Shown here: piece after piece, positions 42,121-51,599 of the stretch
Position numbering within the stretch: position 1 is the first letter of the stretch
How the letters are laid out: each line of letters begins with the position of its first letter
Assembly (NCBI RefSeq): GCF_031457805.1
Contig: NZ_JAVDXI010000006.1
Location: 186,001-250,000, forward strand
Origin: Caulobacter sp031457805
GTDB taxonomy: Bacteria; Pseudomonadota; Alphaproteobacteria; Caulobacterales; Caulobacteraceae
DNA: 64,000 nt
Direction: 5' to 3'
Position numbers and translations under genes: made by a program
Notes under the pieces: model-generated
Seen by the model: the letters and a program-made list of their open reading frames with translations, nothing else
Told to the model about the DNA's origin: nothing
Databases searched by the model: none

Positions 42121-43356
42121 ATGACCCAGACTGTTTCCGATGCGTCGCGCGATCCGCGCCTTATCCGCATCCTGACCTATCTCATGTTCATGATGTTCGC
42201 GATGACCACCGACTCGGTCGGCGTCATCATTCCGCACGTCATCAAGACCTTCGATCTGGGCATGGCCGCAGCCGGATCGTTCCACTACGCCAGCATGACC
42301 GGGATCGCGCTGGGCGGGGTCTGCCTGGGCTTTCTGGCCGACCGGCTCGGTCGCAAGGCGACGATCGTGCTGGGGCTTGTGGCTTTCGCCGTGACGGCCT
42401 TCCTGTTCGCGGTCGGCAAGGATTTCGGTTTCTTCGTCGCCCTGCTCTTCCTGTCGGGCCTGGCGATCGGCGTCTTCAAGACCGGGGCCCTCGCCCTGAT
42501 CGGCGACATCTCGTCCTCGACCCGCGCTCACACGGCGACCATGAACATGGTCGAGGGCTTCTTTGGACTCGGCGCCATCATCGGGCCGGCCATCGTCACC
42601 GCGCTCCTGGCCCAGGGCGCGTCCTGGAAATGGCTATACGTGATCGCCGGTGTGCTGTGCGTGCTGCTGATCATCGCCGCACTGAACGTGCGCTATCCGC
42701 AGACCCCGCCGGCCGCGCAGCAGAAGCTGGATCCCCGGGTGACCCTGGCCATGTTCGGCAACCCTTATGCCTTGGCCTTCAGCTTCGCGATCATGCTGTA
42801 TGTCGGCGTCGAGACGGCGATCTATGTCTGGATGCCGACCCTGCTGGCTGACTACAAGGGCCCTGCAGTACTGTTGGCGGCCTACGCCCTGTCGGTGTTC
42901 TTCATCCTGCGCGCAGCCGGACGTTTCCTCGGTGCCTGGCTGCTCAACCGCCTGTCATGGACGCAGGTGGTGGCGATCTGCAGCGTGGCGATCCTCGTCT
43001 GCTTCACCGCAGCCCTAGCCGGCGGACGCGCTGTCGCCGTCTTCAGCCTGCCAATCTCGGGCCTGTTCATGTCGGTGCTGTATCCTACGATCAACTCCAA
43101 GGGCATCAGCTGCTTTCCGAAGGCCGAGCATGGCTCGGTCTCGGGCGTGATCCTGTTCTTCACCTGCGTCAGCGCGGTGATCTCCCCGTGGATGATGGGT
43201 CTGATCAGCGACCGCTTCGGCGACGCCGCCTACGGCTTCGCCCTCGCAACGGGCCTGGCCGGGCTCCTGGCGGGACTTGCGGTCGTGAACCTTGTCTTCG
43301 ATCCCAGCCGCCATCGATTGGCCGCGCGTGAAGGCCTCGACTACGCCGAGACATAG
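42121..43356 (+). CDS. suxC: MFS sugar transporter of the sucrose locus
   Basis: A 411-residue permease with twelve predicted membrane helices. The loop between helices 2 and 3 has GFLADRLGRKATI, the MFS signature, and helix 10-11 SVLYPTINSKGISCF resembles the FucP/GlcP branch. It starts 4 bp after the fructokinase stop, so it completes the sux operon. It probably brings sucrose from periplasm to cytoplasm as SuxC does in Xanthomonas. The Xanthomonas locus has no fructokinase between these genes as far as I remember. Confidence 0.82.
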   Translation: MTQTVSDASRDPRLIRILTYLMFMMFAMTTDSVGVIIPHVIKTFDLGMAAAGSFHYASMTGIALGGVCLGFLADRLGRKATIVLGLVAFAVTAFLFAVGKDFGFFVALLFLSGLAIGVFKTGALALIGDISSSTRAHTATMNMVEGFFGLGAIIGPAIVTALLAQGASWKWLYVIAGVLCVLLIIAALNVRYPQTPPAAQQKLDPRVTLAMFGNPYALAFSFAIMLYVGVETAIYVWMPTLLADYKGPAVLLAAYALSVFFILRAAGRFLGAWLLNRLSWTQVVAICSVAILVCFTAALAGGRAVAVFSLPISGLFMSVLYPTINSKGISCFPKAEHGSVSGVILFFTCVSAVISPWMMGLISDRFGDAAYGFALATGLAGLLAGLAVVNLVFDPSRHRLAAREGLDYAET

Positions 43357-43488
43357 CGTGGCGCGACGCCGATCAGACCCATCCTAAAAGTCTGAGGCCC
43401 AGCTCTTGAGCGCGAGGCTGGCGTCATATCCACGCGTGCGTAATACGCGGTCGTCGCCAAGGCGCCCTCCGCCAAAACACGCGCGCCG

Positions 43489-45519
43489 TCACGCACGCGC
43501 CAAGCGAGTAATGGCCGCGAACAGCGCCTCAGCGCTGATGGGCTTGCCGACGAAGTCATCCATGCCCGCCGCCCGGCATGCGGCGATCTCCTCGGGGGCG
43601 GCGTTCGCGGTGACGGCGACGATGGGGATAGATCCGCGCGCATCGGCAAACGCTCGAATCCGCTGCGTCGCCGCCAGACCATCCAGCCGCGGCATGTGCA
43701 CATCCATCAAGATGAGATCGAACCGTCCCGAAGCGGCGGCTTCAACGGCCGCTTCGCCGTCCTCGGCGAACTCATAACGCAACCCCGCCTCATCTAGCAG
43801 GATGGCGATCACCCGGCGGTTCAGCGGGTGATCCTCCGCAACCAAGATCAGCGGATCGAAGTTCGCGGCGATCGGCGGCGAGGTCTCGATCGCGTCCGGC
43901 CCCGCCGAGAGGATCTCTGGCGCGGCAGCCAGCGGCAGCGTCACGTCAACGATCATGGCCGTACCGCCGGTCGGGGCGGCCTCGGCCCAGATGCGACCAC
44001 CCATCAGGGTGATCAACTCACGACAGATCGTCAGGCCCAAACCTGTTCCGCCGTGCCGACGCGTGGCGCCGGCATCGGCCTGGACGAAAGGCTCAAAAAG
44101 CGTTTCACGCTGATGAGGCTTGATACCTGGTCCACTGTCGATGATCGAGAACAGCAGCCGCCCTGGCTCTGGGCCGCCGATCGCCGAGAGGTGGACCGTG
44201 CCGCGATCAGTAAACTTGATCGCATTGCTGACCAGATTGGAGAGAATCTGGCGCAGCCGCTTGGCGTCCGCCATCACGAACGAAGGCAGGTTCGCCACCT
44301 CCAAGGTCAAGGTGAGGCCCTTAGCCTCCGCCGCGAAACGCCAGACGTCAGCGACCGCTGACACCGCCTCGCCGGGGGAGATCGCCGCCACGTCCAGCGC
44401 CAGCGCGCCCGCCTCTACTGTAGCGAGGTCGAGAACCTCGTTGAGAATCGAGAGGAGCCCCTCGCCAGAGGATTTGATCAACTCGGTCAGTTCCAGCGCA
44501 TCGGCGGGCAGAGCGCGCTTCGACAGAGCTTCGGCGATCGCGAGAACGCCATTCAATGGCGTCCGCAGCTCATGGCTCATGGTGGCGATGAACCGAGACT
44601 TGGCCTGATTGGCATGTTCGGCGACGCGGAGCGCCGCTTGGGCTTCGCTGGTCAGCGCCTGGAGGGTGCGTTTGCGCTCCTCCAGGTCACGACCAAGCGC
44701 GCGAAGCTCGTCGACCTGTCCATGAAGGCGCTCGTTAGCCACCCGGAGCGCCGCCTCGACCTGAAGACGCTCGCGGATATCACGGCAAATGCCCACAAAC
44801 TTGACGGCGCCGCCAACCCGAGCCTCCCCGACCGACAACTCGATCGGCACCGCCGCGCCCGAACGGGTGATCATCGTCAGGGGTCGGGGGCCCACATTGA
44901 GGATCCCGCTCTTCCCGGTCAGCAGATACTGCGACACCCGCGCCTGATGGTCCTGATCGTCAGCCCCCATCAACACCGTCAAGGGCTGGCCGATCAGCAT
45001 TTCTGCTGGCCATTCGCTCAGGGCCGCCGTAGCGCGGTTGGCGTTCTCGATGATCCCCTCAGTGTTAATCACCAAGATGGCGTCAGCGGCGTTGTCGAGA
45101 ATGGCGTTCAGCCGATCTTGTGCGTCACACCCATGCGCCGTCGACAGACCTGAGGCGCTCGAGAGTGTGATCGCGGCGCCATATCCGCCAGCCGGGTCGC
45201 CCCGGGGTGTTGCGGCCAGCGTCATCTCAACCGCGCCTGCTTTAGCCGCAAAGATTGTACGTCCCGCCCGCCCCTCAAGCGCGCCCAAGACCAGGGCTTT
45301 CGCCCAGTCCGACGGCACATCAAACTCTTGCTGAAGCACGCAAAGAACGTCCGCCCCGATAGTACTAGGACGCATGCCCAGGCCAGAGAGGCCGGTTACA
45401 CGCCGCTGAGCATCGACCTCAAGGACGATACACGCGCCACCCTGCCCCTGCGTAAGGATAACTTGAGTATCGGGAGCAATATTCGCGTCCTTGGATTGAA
45501 TCTCCTTGACCGGCATCAC
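43489..45519 (-). CDS. Hybrid sensor histidine kinase with PAS and receiver domains
   Basis: A 676-residue soluble protein. An unrecognised N-terminal region (1-130) is followed by a PAS/PAC unit (about 134-250: DRLNAILDNAADAILVINTE, FVGICRDIRERL), a coiled coil (250-310), HisKA with MSHELRTPL (H316), an ATPase domain with NLVSNAIKFTD, DSGPGI and GGTGLGL, and a receiver (556-672) with phospho-acceptor in LILMDVHMP (about D607). There are no membrane segments, so it senses an internal cue, perhaps redox or a small ligand. No partner regulator is adjacent on the same strand; the divergent LuxR gene is a candidate. Start may be the second methionine. Confidence 0.87.
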   Translation of the reverse strand: MMPVKEIQSKDANIAPDTQVILTQGQGGACIVLEVDAQRRVTGLSGLGMRPSTIGADVLCVLQQEFDVPSDWAKALVLGALEGRAGRTIFAAKAGAVEMTLAATPRGDPAGGYGAAITLSSASGLSTAHGCDAQDRLNAILDNAADAILVINTEGIIENANRATAALSEWPAEMLIGQPLTVLMGADDQDHQARVSQYLLTGKSGILNVGPRPLTMITRSGAAVPIELSVGEARVGGAVKFVGICRDIRERLQVEAALRVANERLHGQVDELRALGRDLEERKRTLQALTSEAQAALRVAEHANQAKSRFIATMSHELRTPLNGVLAIAEALSKRALPADALELTELIKSSGEGLLSILNEVLDLATVEAGALALDVAAISPGEAVSAVADVWRFAAEAKGLTLTLEVANLPSFVMADAKRLRQILSNLVSNAIKFTDRGTVHLSAIGGPEPGRLLFSIIDSGPGIKPHQRETLFEPFVQADAGATRRHGGTGLGLTICRELITLMGGRIWAEAAPTGGTAMIVDVTLPLAAAPEILSAGPDAIETSPPIAANFDPLILVAEDHPLNRRVIAILLDEAGLRYEFAEDGEAAVEAAASGRFDLILMDVHMPRLDGLAATQRIRAFADARGSIPIVAVTANAAPEEIAACRAAGMDDFVGKPISAEALFAAITRLARA

Positions 45520-45725
45520 TTCCTCGAATCGTCCTTCGAAGAGAGCGTGACATAGCCGCTATTGGCGAGGGCTATCCCTTCGGCTAGGCGATCCCGAAAT
45601 TGATTCCTCTCAACCTCCTTCCGTAAAATTCGCGAAATCCTAGCCGATGGGCCAGATGGCGCCACTCGAGAAAGCCCTTACATGCCTTGTGGTTATTGAA
45701 GGCGATCAGAGTGATCTGTGTTTAG

Positions 45726-46337
45726 GTGCGGGTGTTGGACATGAGGGCTGCGGTCGTGAGCCCCGAACCAGTGCGATCGGCCATGCTGACCGCACTGGTC
45801 TCAGAAGCGTTGCATACGGATGCGGTCAGCGTTGGGTCCGGGTTCGAGCTCCCTCACGATCGTTGTTTTGACCTGCTCTTGGTCGACCTGGGCGATGCGA
45901 CTGATCCGCTCGCCGCCATCTCCGAAGCCGCTCGCGTCAAGGCTCGCCACCGGGTGCTGTTCGCCGCGTGGTGTGATCTTGCACTCGCGAGGCTCGCCTA
46001 TGCTCGTCGATTCAACGGCTTGATCCCCGAGAACGCCAAACAGGAGATGCGCGTGGCGATCCTCCGCCTCGTCATGGCGGGCGGCGAATACTTTCCATGG
46101 ATCAAAAGACCCGAAGCGCGCGCCTCCGAGCGTCCCTCCATCGCGCGCCTCTCTAAGCGCCAGCGCGAAGTGCTGGGCCATCTGCTCGATGGCAAAACCA
46201 ACAAGCAGATCGCCGAGGCGCTCGGTATTTCACTCGCTACGGTGAAGCTCCACGTCCAGGGTATTCTTGGCGAGGCTGGCGCGAAAAATCGCACTGAGGC
46301 GGTGGTGCGCTTTGGTGGATTGCAAGATCGGACCTAG
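45726..46337 (+). CDS. LuxR-family regulator with degenerate receiver
   Basis: A protein of 198-203 residues (GTG 45726 or ATG 45741; neither has a good ribosome-binding site). The C-terminal LuxR/GerE domain is clear: LSKRQREVLGHLLDGKTNKQ, then ISLATVKLHVQGILGEAG. The N-terminal half keeps the receiver-like strand LLLVDLGD but lacks the N-terminal acidic pair (VVSPEP) and the conserved lysine loop, so it probably does not follow normal phosphorylation. It is divergent from the hybrid kinase across about 200 bp, suggesting a functional link. Confidence 0.8.
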   Translation: MRVLDMRAAVVSPEPVRSAMLTALVSEALHTDAVSVGSGFELPHDRCFDLLLVDLGDATDPLAAISEAARVKARHRVLFAAWCDLALARLAYARRFNGLIPENAKQEMRVAILRLVMAGGEYFPWIKRPEARASERPSIARLSKRQREVLGHLLDGKTNKQIAEALGISLATVKLHVQGILGEAGAKNRTEAVVRFGGLQDRT

Positions 46338-46610
46338 CCTGTACGCAGGTCGACATGGAACCGCCGGAGGCTTCCAAGACGAGGCATGACCGGCCCACCT
46401 TCGAGCGGCCAGCGTTCGCCGTGGGCCTTGAAGGCGATCGCGAAGGCGCGACTAAGCCCCCCTTGTTGAGACTTGCACCTGACATTCGCCGCAGAGGCGT
46501 CTCCCTCGGACGCCCTCCGCGCCGCCCTGTAGATCCCAGTCAGTTCGCCCGCGCGCAGATGCGCCGCGCACCACTTTCGCCATCCCATTTTGCGAGCCGC
46601 GAATTGCCAG
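46338..46610. other. Gene-poor spacer before tRNA-Cys
   Basis: About 270 bp without a convincing gene. A minus-strand open frame crosses it (MGWRKWCAAHLRAGELTG and onward, ending near 46334), but it has no ribosome-binding site or recognisable family and overlaps the tRNA promoter region. I see no repeat or terminator of note. Confidence 0.4.
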
Positions 46611-46639
46611 TTGCAGCCCCGCAAGCGCTCCTGTATCGA
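46611..46639 (+). promoter_or_regulatory. Predicted promoter of tRNA-Cys
   Basis: TTGCAG (46611-46616) and TATCGA (46634-46639) with a 17-bp spacer. The -10 hexamer is identical to that of the tRNA-Ser promoter at 55572. The leader before the tRNA would be about 34 bases. Confidence 0.6.
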
Positions 46640-46680
46640 ACGCCCTCCCCCGCCGACGTGATTTGCGTCGACACCCGGAT

Positions 46681-46754
46681 GGCCCGGTGGCGGAGTGGTG
46701 ACGCAGCGGACTGCAAATCCGTGCACGCCGGTTCGATTCCGGCCCGGGCCTCCA
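46681..46754 (+). tRNA. tRNA-Cys (GCA)
   Basis: A 74-nt cloverleaf including an encoded CCA. Acceptor stem GGCCCGG/CCGGGCC, anticodon stem-loop GCGGA-CTGCAAA-TCCGT with anticodon GCA, T arm GCCGG-TTCGATT-CCGGC and discriminator T (U73, the cysteine identity base). All stems pair fully apart from one G-T. Confidence 0.97.
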
Positions 46755-47143
46755 CCTCCAAAGCTCTGATTTCTAAAGACAAAAGCTGATCTGCTCGACG
46801 CTCACAGCGGAAATTTTCCGCGTGGCGAAGCAGGCGGTTCAGTGCGAGAGGCTTCAACCTCAGCGCTGGCGAAATCCCTAAAACCCTGAAAAGCCATCGT
46901 AATTTTCGGCTGATGGCGCTGACTAGAAGCCACAGCGGGCTCTGCATCAGTGGTGCGGTTGGGTGTGCGCCCCTAGAATGCGCCCCTCCTCCACTCTGCG
47001 GTTTCAGCGGCGCCGACAATGACCTCCAGAATCCGCAACCGTGCGCTCTTGCGACAAGGTCACTGACCAAATGGCGTGGCGGCATCCAATCGCTGTATCG
47101 AGCCTCTTGCCGAAGTGGCCCGGTAAAGCGCGCCCCAATCGTC
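46755..47143. other. Gene-poor region after tRNA-Cys
   Basis: No intact gene is recognisable. The minus-strand open frame continuing from the decayed receiver fragment crosses the region and then the tRNA, so it is not a real gene. AGCTCTGATTTCTAAAG just after the tRNA may assist 3' processing, but I see no clear terminator. Confidence 0.45.
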
Positions 47144-47488
47144 GGGCGGATTTCAGCCGAAGCGAACGCCTTGACCGCGATATCCTCGCTCTCCAGGACC
47201 TCGCAGATCGCGGCGCGAACGCCGCTGCCATCATCGAAAAGATAGACGATGGGATCAGTCGAACTGCGTCCCGCAGGCTTCGACGAATGGCCTCCGCTTC
47301 CGCGCGCGCCGGAAGGCCTTGGATCAAGGTGTTGAGATCGGGACCTTCACCGGCTTGGAAGGTGGGAGATAGCCTTGCTCGCTGATGTCGCGGAGCGTAC
47401 GGGCCGAGATGTCTCCGGTCAGGATCACCACGTCGCCCCTGCGATCGAGCATGCCCCGCGCCTGCCGAGCCAACTCAAGCCCGTTCAT
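47144..47488 (-). pseudogene. Decayed two-component genes: end of a receiver domain and start of a second receiver
   Basis: Two fragments on the minus strand. Fragment 1 (47488-47324) reads MNGLELARQARGMLDRRGD then VVILTGDISARTLRDISEQG and PPSKPVK before a stop, which is the C-terminal half of a receiver as at the end of hybrid kinases. Fragment 2 (about 47262-47144) reads DPIVYLFDDGSGVRAAICEV then LESEDIAVKAFASAE, the N-terminal half of a FixJ-type receiver, in another frame and without start or effector domain. The arrangement, hybrid kinase followed by FixJ-type regulator, is common in alphaproteobacteria, so this is probably the remnant of one such pair after deletions and frameshifts. 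Confidence 0.65.
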
Positions 47489-47560
47489 CCCGCTTGAAAG
47501 CGCAGTTCAACGACTTGGTGCCGCCCCTGCGGTGATTGAAGCACGCAACAAGCGTGATCT

Positions 47561-48541
47561 TCAGCCTGCCCAGCTCCCCTCCCGACGCCATCGCACAAAC
47601 CTTGCGAGCCCCTCGGCCAGCTTGACCTTGGGTTTGTAACCACAGAGCGCATGGAGCTTGTCGATGTTGGCGTAGGTGGCGGTGACGTCGCCGGGTTGCA
47701 TGGGCCGGAAGACCTTGTTGGCCTCGATCCCCAGCGCCGTTTCCAGCGTGGTGATCATGTCCATCAGGCCGACGGGATCGTTGTCGCCGATGTTGTAGAC
47801 CTCGTGCCCGCCCTTCGCCGGCGGGTTATCGAGAACGCCGAGGATCCCGTCGACGATGTCGTCGATATAGGTGAAGTCGCGGGCCATCTTGCCCTCGCCG
47901 TAGACCTCGATCGCCTCCCCCTTCAGCATCTTCTCGGTGAAGCTGAAATAGGCCATGTCCGGACGGCCCCACGGGCCATAGACCGTGAAGAAGCGCAGGC
48001 CCGACTGCGGGAAGCCGTAGAGCCTGGCGTAGCTCTGGCTCAGCAGCTCGCACGAGCGTTTGGTCGCGGCGTAAAGGGACACCGGGCTCTCGGCCGGGTC
48101 GCTTTCCTTGAAGCCGTCGACGCTCAACGGCCGGTCGCCATAGACGCTGGAGGAGCTGGCGTAGACCAGATGCTCGAGGCCGGCGTGGCGGCAGGCTTCC
48201 AGCACCGACAGATGGCCGGCCAGGTTGCTGCGCTCGTAGGCGAACGGGTTCTCGATCGAGTAACGAACGCCGGCCTGGGCGGCCAGATGGATCACCTTCT
48301 GGGCGCCGGAGGCCTTCACCAGGTCGGCCAAGGCCTCATGGTCGGCGATGTCCATGCGGAGCATCGTAAAGCCGTTGCGGCCGTCCAGACGCGCCGCGCG
48401 GGCCTCCTTGAGAGCCGGGTCGTAGTAGGCGTTGAAGACGTCGACCCCGATCACCGTCTCGCCGCGATCGAGCAGACGGTCGGCCACGTGGTAGCCCACG
48501 AAGCCAGCTGCGCCCGTGACGATGATCGGAGACCTGCTCAT
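47561..48541 (-). CDS. UDP-glucuronate 4-epimerase family protein
   Basis: A 326-residue extended short-chain dehydrogenase. NAD loop VTGAAGFVGYHVADRL; catalytic YxxxK in SLYAATKRSCE near residue 150; FFTVYGPWGRPDMAYF is a hallmark of the glucuronate/galacturonate epimerase branch (CapI-like). It should turn UDP-glucuronate into UDP-galacturonate. The ATG at 48541 lies just before the ugd stop, so the two enzymes act in sequence and are co-transcribed. Its 3' end is followed by the decayed regulator region. Confidence 0.87.
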   Translation of the reverse strand: MSRSPIIVTGAAGFVGYHVADRLLDRGETVIGVDVFNAYYDPALKEARAARLDGRNGFTMLRMDIADHEALADLVKASGAQKVIHLAAQAGVRYSIENPFAYERSNLAGHLSVLEACRHAGLEHLVYASSSSVYGDRPLSVDGFKESDPAESPVSLYAATKRSCELLSQSYARLYGFPQSGLRFFTVYGPWGRPDMAYFSFTEKMLKGEAIEVYGEGKMARDFTYIDDIVDGILGVLDNPPAKGGHEVYNIGDNDPVGLMDMITTLETALGIEANKVFRPMQPGDVTATYANIDKLHALCGYKPKVKLAEGLARFVRWRREGSWAG

Positions 48542-48543
48542 GC

Positions 48544-49851
<1,308 letters not shown>

Positions 49852-50211
49852 ATTTTCCCTATCGCGCTCGCTGCCCGATCAAACGGGGCATACAGGTTGA
49901 ACTGAAGACCGTTCACGTGCGGCCTTGAACAATCTGGGCCTGACTACTCGGTTGGAGTGACGCCGTCACGACGGATATTGGCTGGACGTCCATCATGGAG
50001 AACGGGACAAACGATCGTCAAACTGGTTCGAGGTAACCTCATTGGCGCTATCGCCACGGATTGGCTGCAAATAGGTCACCTGACCACCTTTCCGCACAAA
50101 CCTGAGCCCCCAGGCTACCAAATGTTCTTCGCTCAAAAGCGAATGATCATTAAAGGCTAGTCGCAATGACTCTCTACGAAGAGAGCAAGACTGCAAGTGT
50201 GGGGACATAAC
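49852..50211. promoter_or_regulatory. Divergent intergenic region ugd / manC
   Basis: This 360-bp stretch has no convincing gene; a small plus-strand frame (49957-50160) lacks a ribosome-binding site. It contains GTGACGCCGTCAC (49957-49969, 6-bp arms) and TTCGCTCAAAAGCGAA near 50129, both candidate operators, and is less GC-rich near 50030-50160, where manC promoter elements are expected. Confidence 0.45.
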
Positions 50212-51522
50212 TTGGCTTCGATTTATCCCGTCATCCTGTGCGGTGGCTCTGGCACGCGCCTATGGCCCGCTTCGCGCAGCGACCAACCCAAACAGTTCCT
50301 GAAGCTGGTCGGCGATCGCTCCTCTTTTCAGGAGACCGTGCTACGGGTGAGGGATCTCGCCGGCGTCGCCGAGATCGTTATCGTCACCGGCGAGGCGATG
50401 ATTGAGTTCGTCGCTCAACAAACCGATGAGCTCGGCGCCTGGGTCACCATCTTGGTCGAACCGGAAGCGCGAGACAGCGGGCCAGCCGTCGCAGCCGCCG
50501 CGGCCTACGTTCACGCGAAAGACCCCGCCGGAGTGGTACTGATGCTCGCCGCTGACCACCACATCTCAGAGCCGCAAATTTTTGGCGCAGCCGCCCTCAC
50601 CGCCGCAAAGGCGGCGCAGAGCGACCTGATCGTCACCTTCGGCGTTCGGCCGACCGTGCCGGCTACAGGGTTTGGCTATATCCGGCCCGGCGCTGCGTTG
50701 CTCGATGGCTCCGTGCATGAAGTGGCCGCCTTCGTGGAAAAGCCCGATCAGGCGACGGCCGAGCGCTATCTCTTGGAGGGTTATCTCTGGAACAGCGGTA
50801 ACTTCGCTTTCAAAGCCGCGACTTTGCTCGACGAGTTTGCGGCGTTCGAACCTACGGTGGCCGCCGCAGCCAAGGCCTCTATCGCCGAGATGACGCTGGA
50901 ATTGGGGGTTGGGCGACTGCAGCCAAACGCGTTTGGTCAGGCCAAAAAAATCTCGCTCGACTATGCGGTCATGGAGCGCACCTCAAAGGCGGCGGTGGTT
51001 CCGGCGACTTTCGCCTGGTCAGACCTTGGCGCCTGGGATGCGATCTGGGAGGCATCAAGCCGAGACGACGAAGGCAACGCGCAGGTGGGCGATGTCGACC
51101 TTCGCGGAACGTCAAACGTCCTGGTGCGCTCGACAGGTCCCTATATTGGCGTCATCGGCGTCAGCGACATCGTCGTGATCGCCGAGCCTGATGCCGTTCT
51201 AGTCTGTCATCGCAAGGACAGCCAGAAGGTCAAAGCCCTGGTGGACGGGCTAAAGGCCAAAGGACGCGCAATTGGCTCCAGGAGAAGCATAGCCACCAAC
51301 GGCGCCGAAGCTTTGGTATCGACGGCCAAGTTCTGTGTCGATCTGCAGCGGGCGCTGGCGGGCGAGATCATCGACTTTACGCCCTCAACCTTGCAGCTAC
51401 TCGAGGGCACGATTGAAATCGAGGGGGAGCTCTACGCCCCAGGTACGATCCTGCAGCTTGAGACCAGTGGAGTTGCTCGGGTCATTTCCATGGCGACGCT
51501 CTTGGTGACCACAGCGCGGTGA
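50212..51522 (+). CDS. manC: Mannose-1-phosphate guanylyltransferase
   Basis: A 436-residue GDP-mannose pyrophosphorylase. The nucleotide-binding start is VILCGGSGTRLWPASRSDQP followed by KQF, the family signature; FVEKPDQATAERYL and WNSGNFAF are conserved substrate-site blocks. A shortened cupin-like C terminus (LQLLEGTIEIEGELYAPGT) is all that remains of the isomerase domain of bifunctional homologues. TTG at 50212 is preferred, with GGGGAC five bases upstream; GTG at 50197 is possible. With the convergent phosphomannomutase it supplies GDP-mannose. Confidence 0.9.
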   Translation: MASIYPVILCGGSGTRLWPASRSDQPKQFLKLVGDRSSFQETVLRVRDLAGVAEIVIVTGEAMIEFVAQQTDELGAWVTILVEPEARDSGPAVAAAAAYVHAKDPAGVVLMLAADHHISEPQIFGAAALTAAKAAQSDLIVTFGVRPTVPATGFGYIRPGAALLDGSVHEVAAFVEKPDQATAERYLLEGYLWNSGNFAFKAATLLDEFAAFEPTVAAAAKASIAEMTLELGVGRLQPNAFGQAKKISLDYAVMERTSKAAVVPATFAWSDLGAWDAIWEASSRDDEGNAQVGDVDLRGTSNVLVRSTGPYIGVIGVSDIVVIAEPDAVLVCHRKDSQKVKALVDGLKAKGRAIGSRRSIATNGAEALVSTAKFCVDLQRALAGEIIDFTPSTLQLLEGTIEIEGELYAPGTILQLETSGVARVISMATLLVTTAR

Positions 51523-51599
51523 TGCGCACCACGCAGCACTGAGGCGCTTTTAAAATTGGAGGAAGCCTCGACCGAGCGCGCGGCCTCCGCCCTCTGCGT

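Noticed and set aside
46540..47085. Minus-strand frame of 181 codons
   Set aside because: It crosses the tRNA-Cys gene and merely continues the frame of a decayed receiver fragment.
49957..50160. 67-codon plus-strand frame between ugd and manC
   Set aside because: No ribosome-binding site, no family, and it occupies the promoter region of manC.
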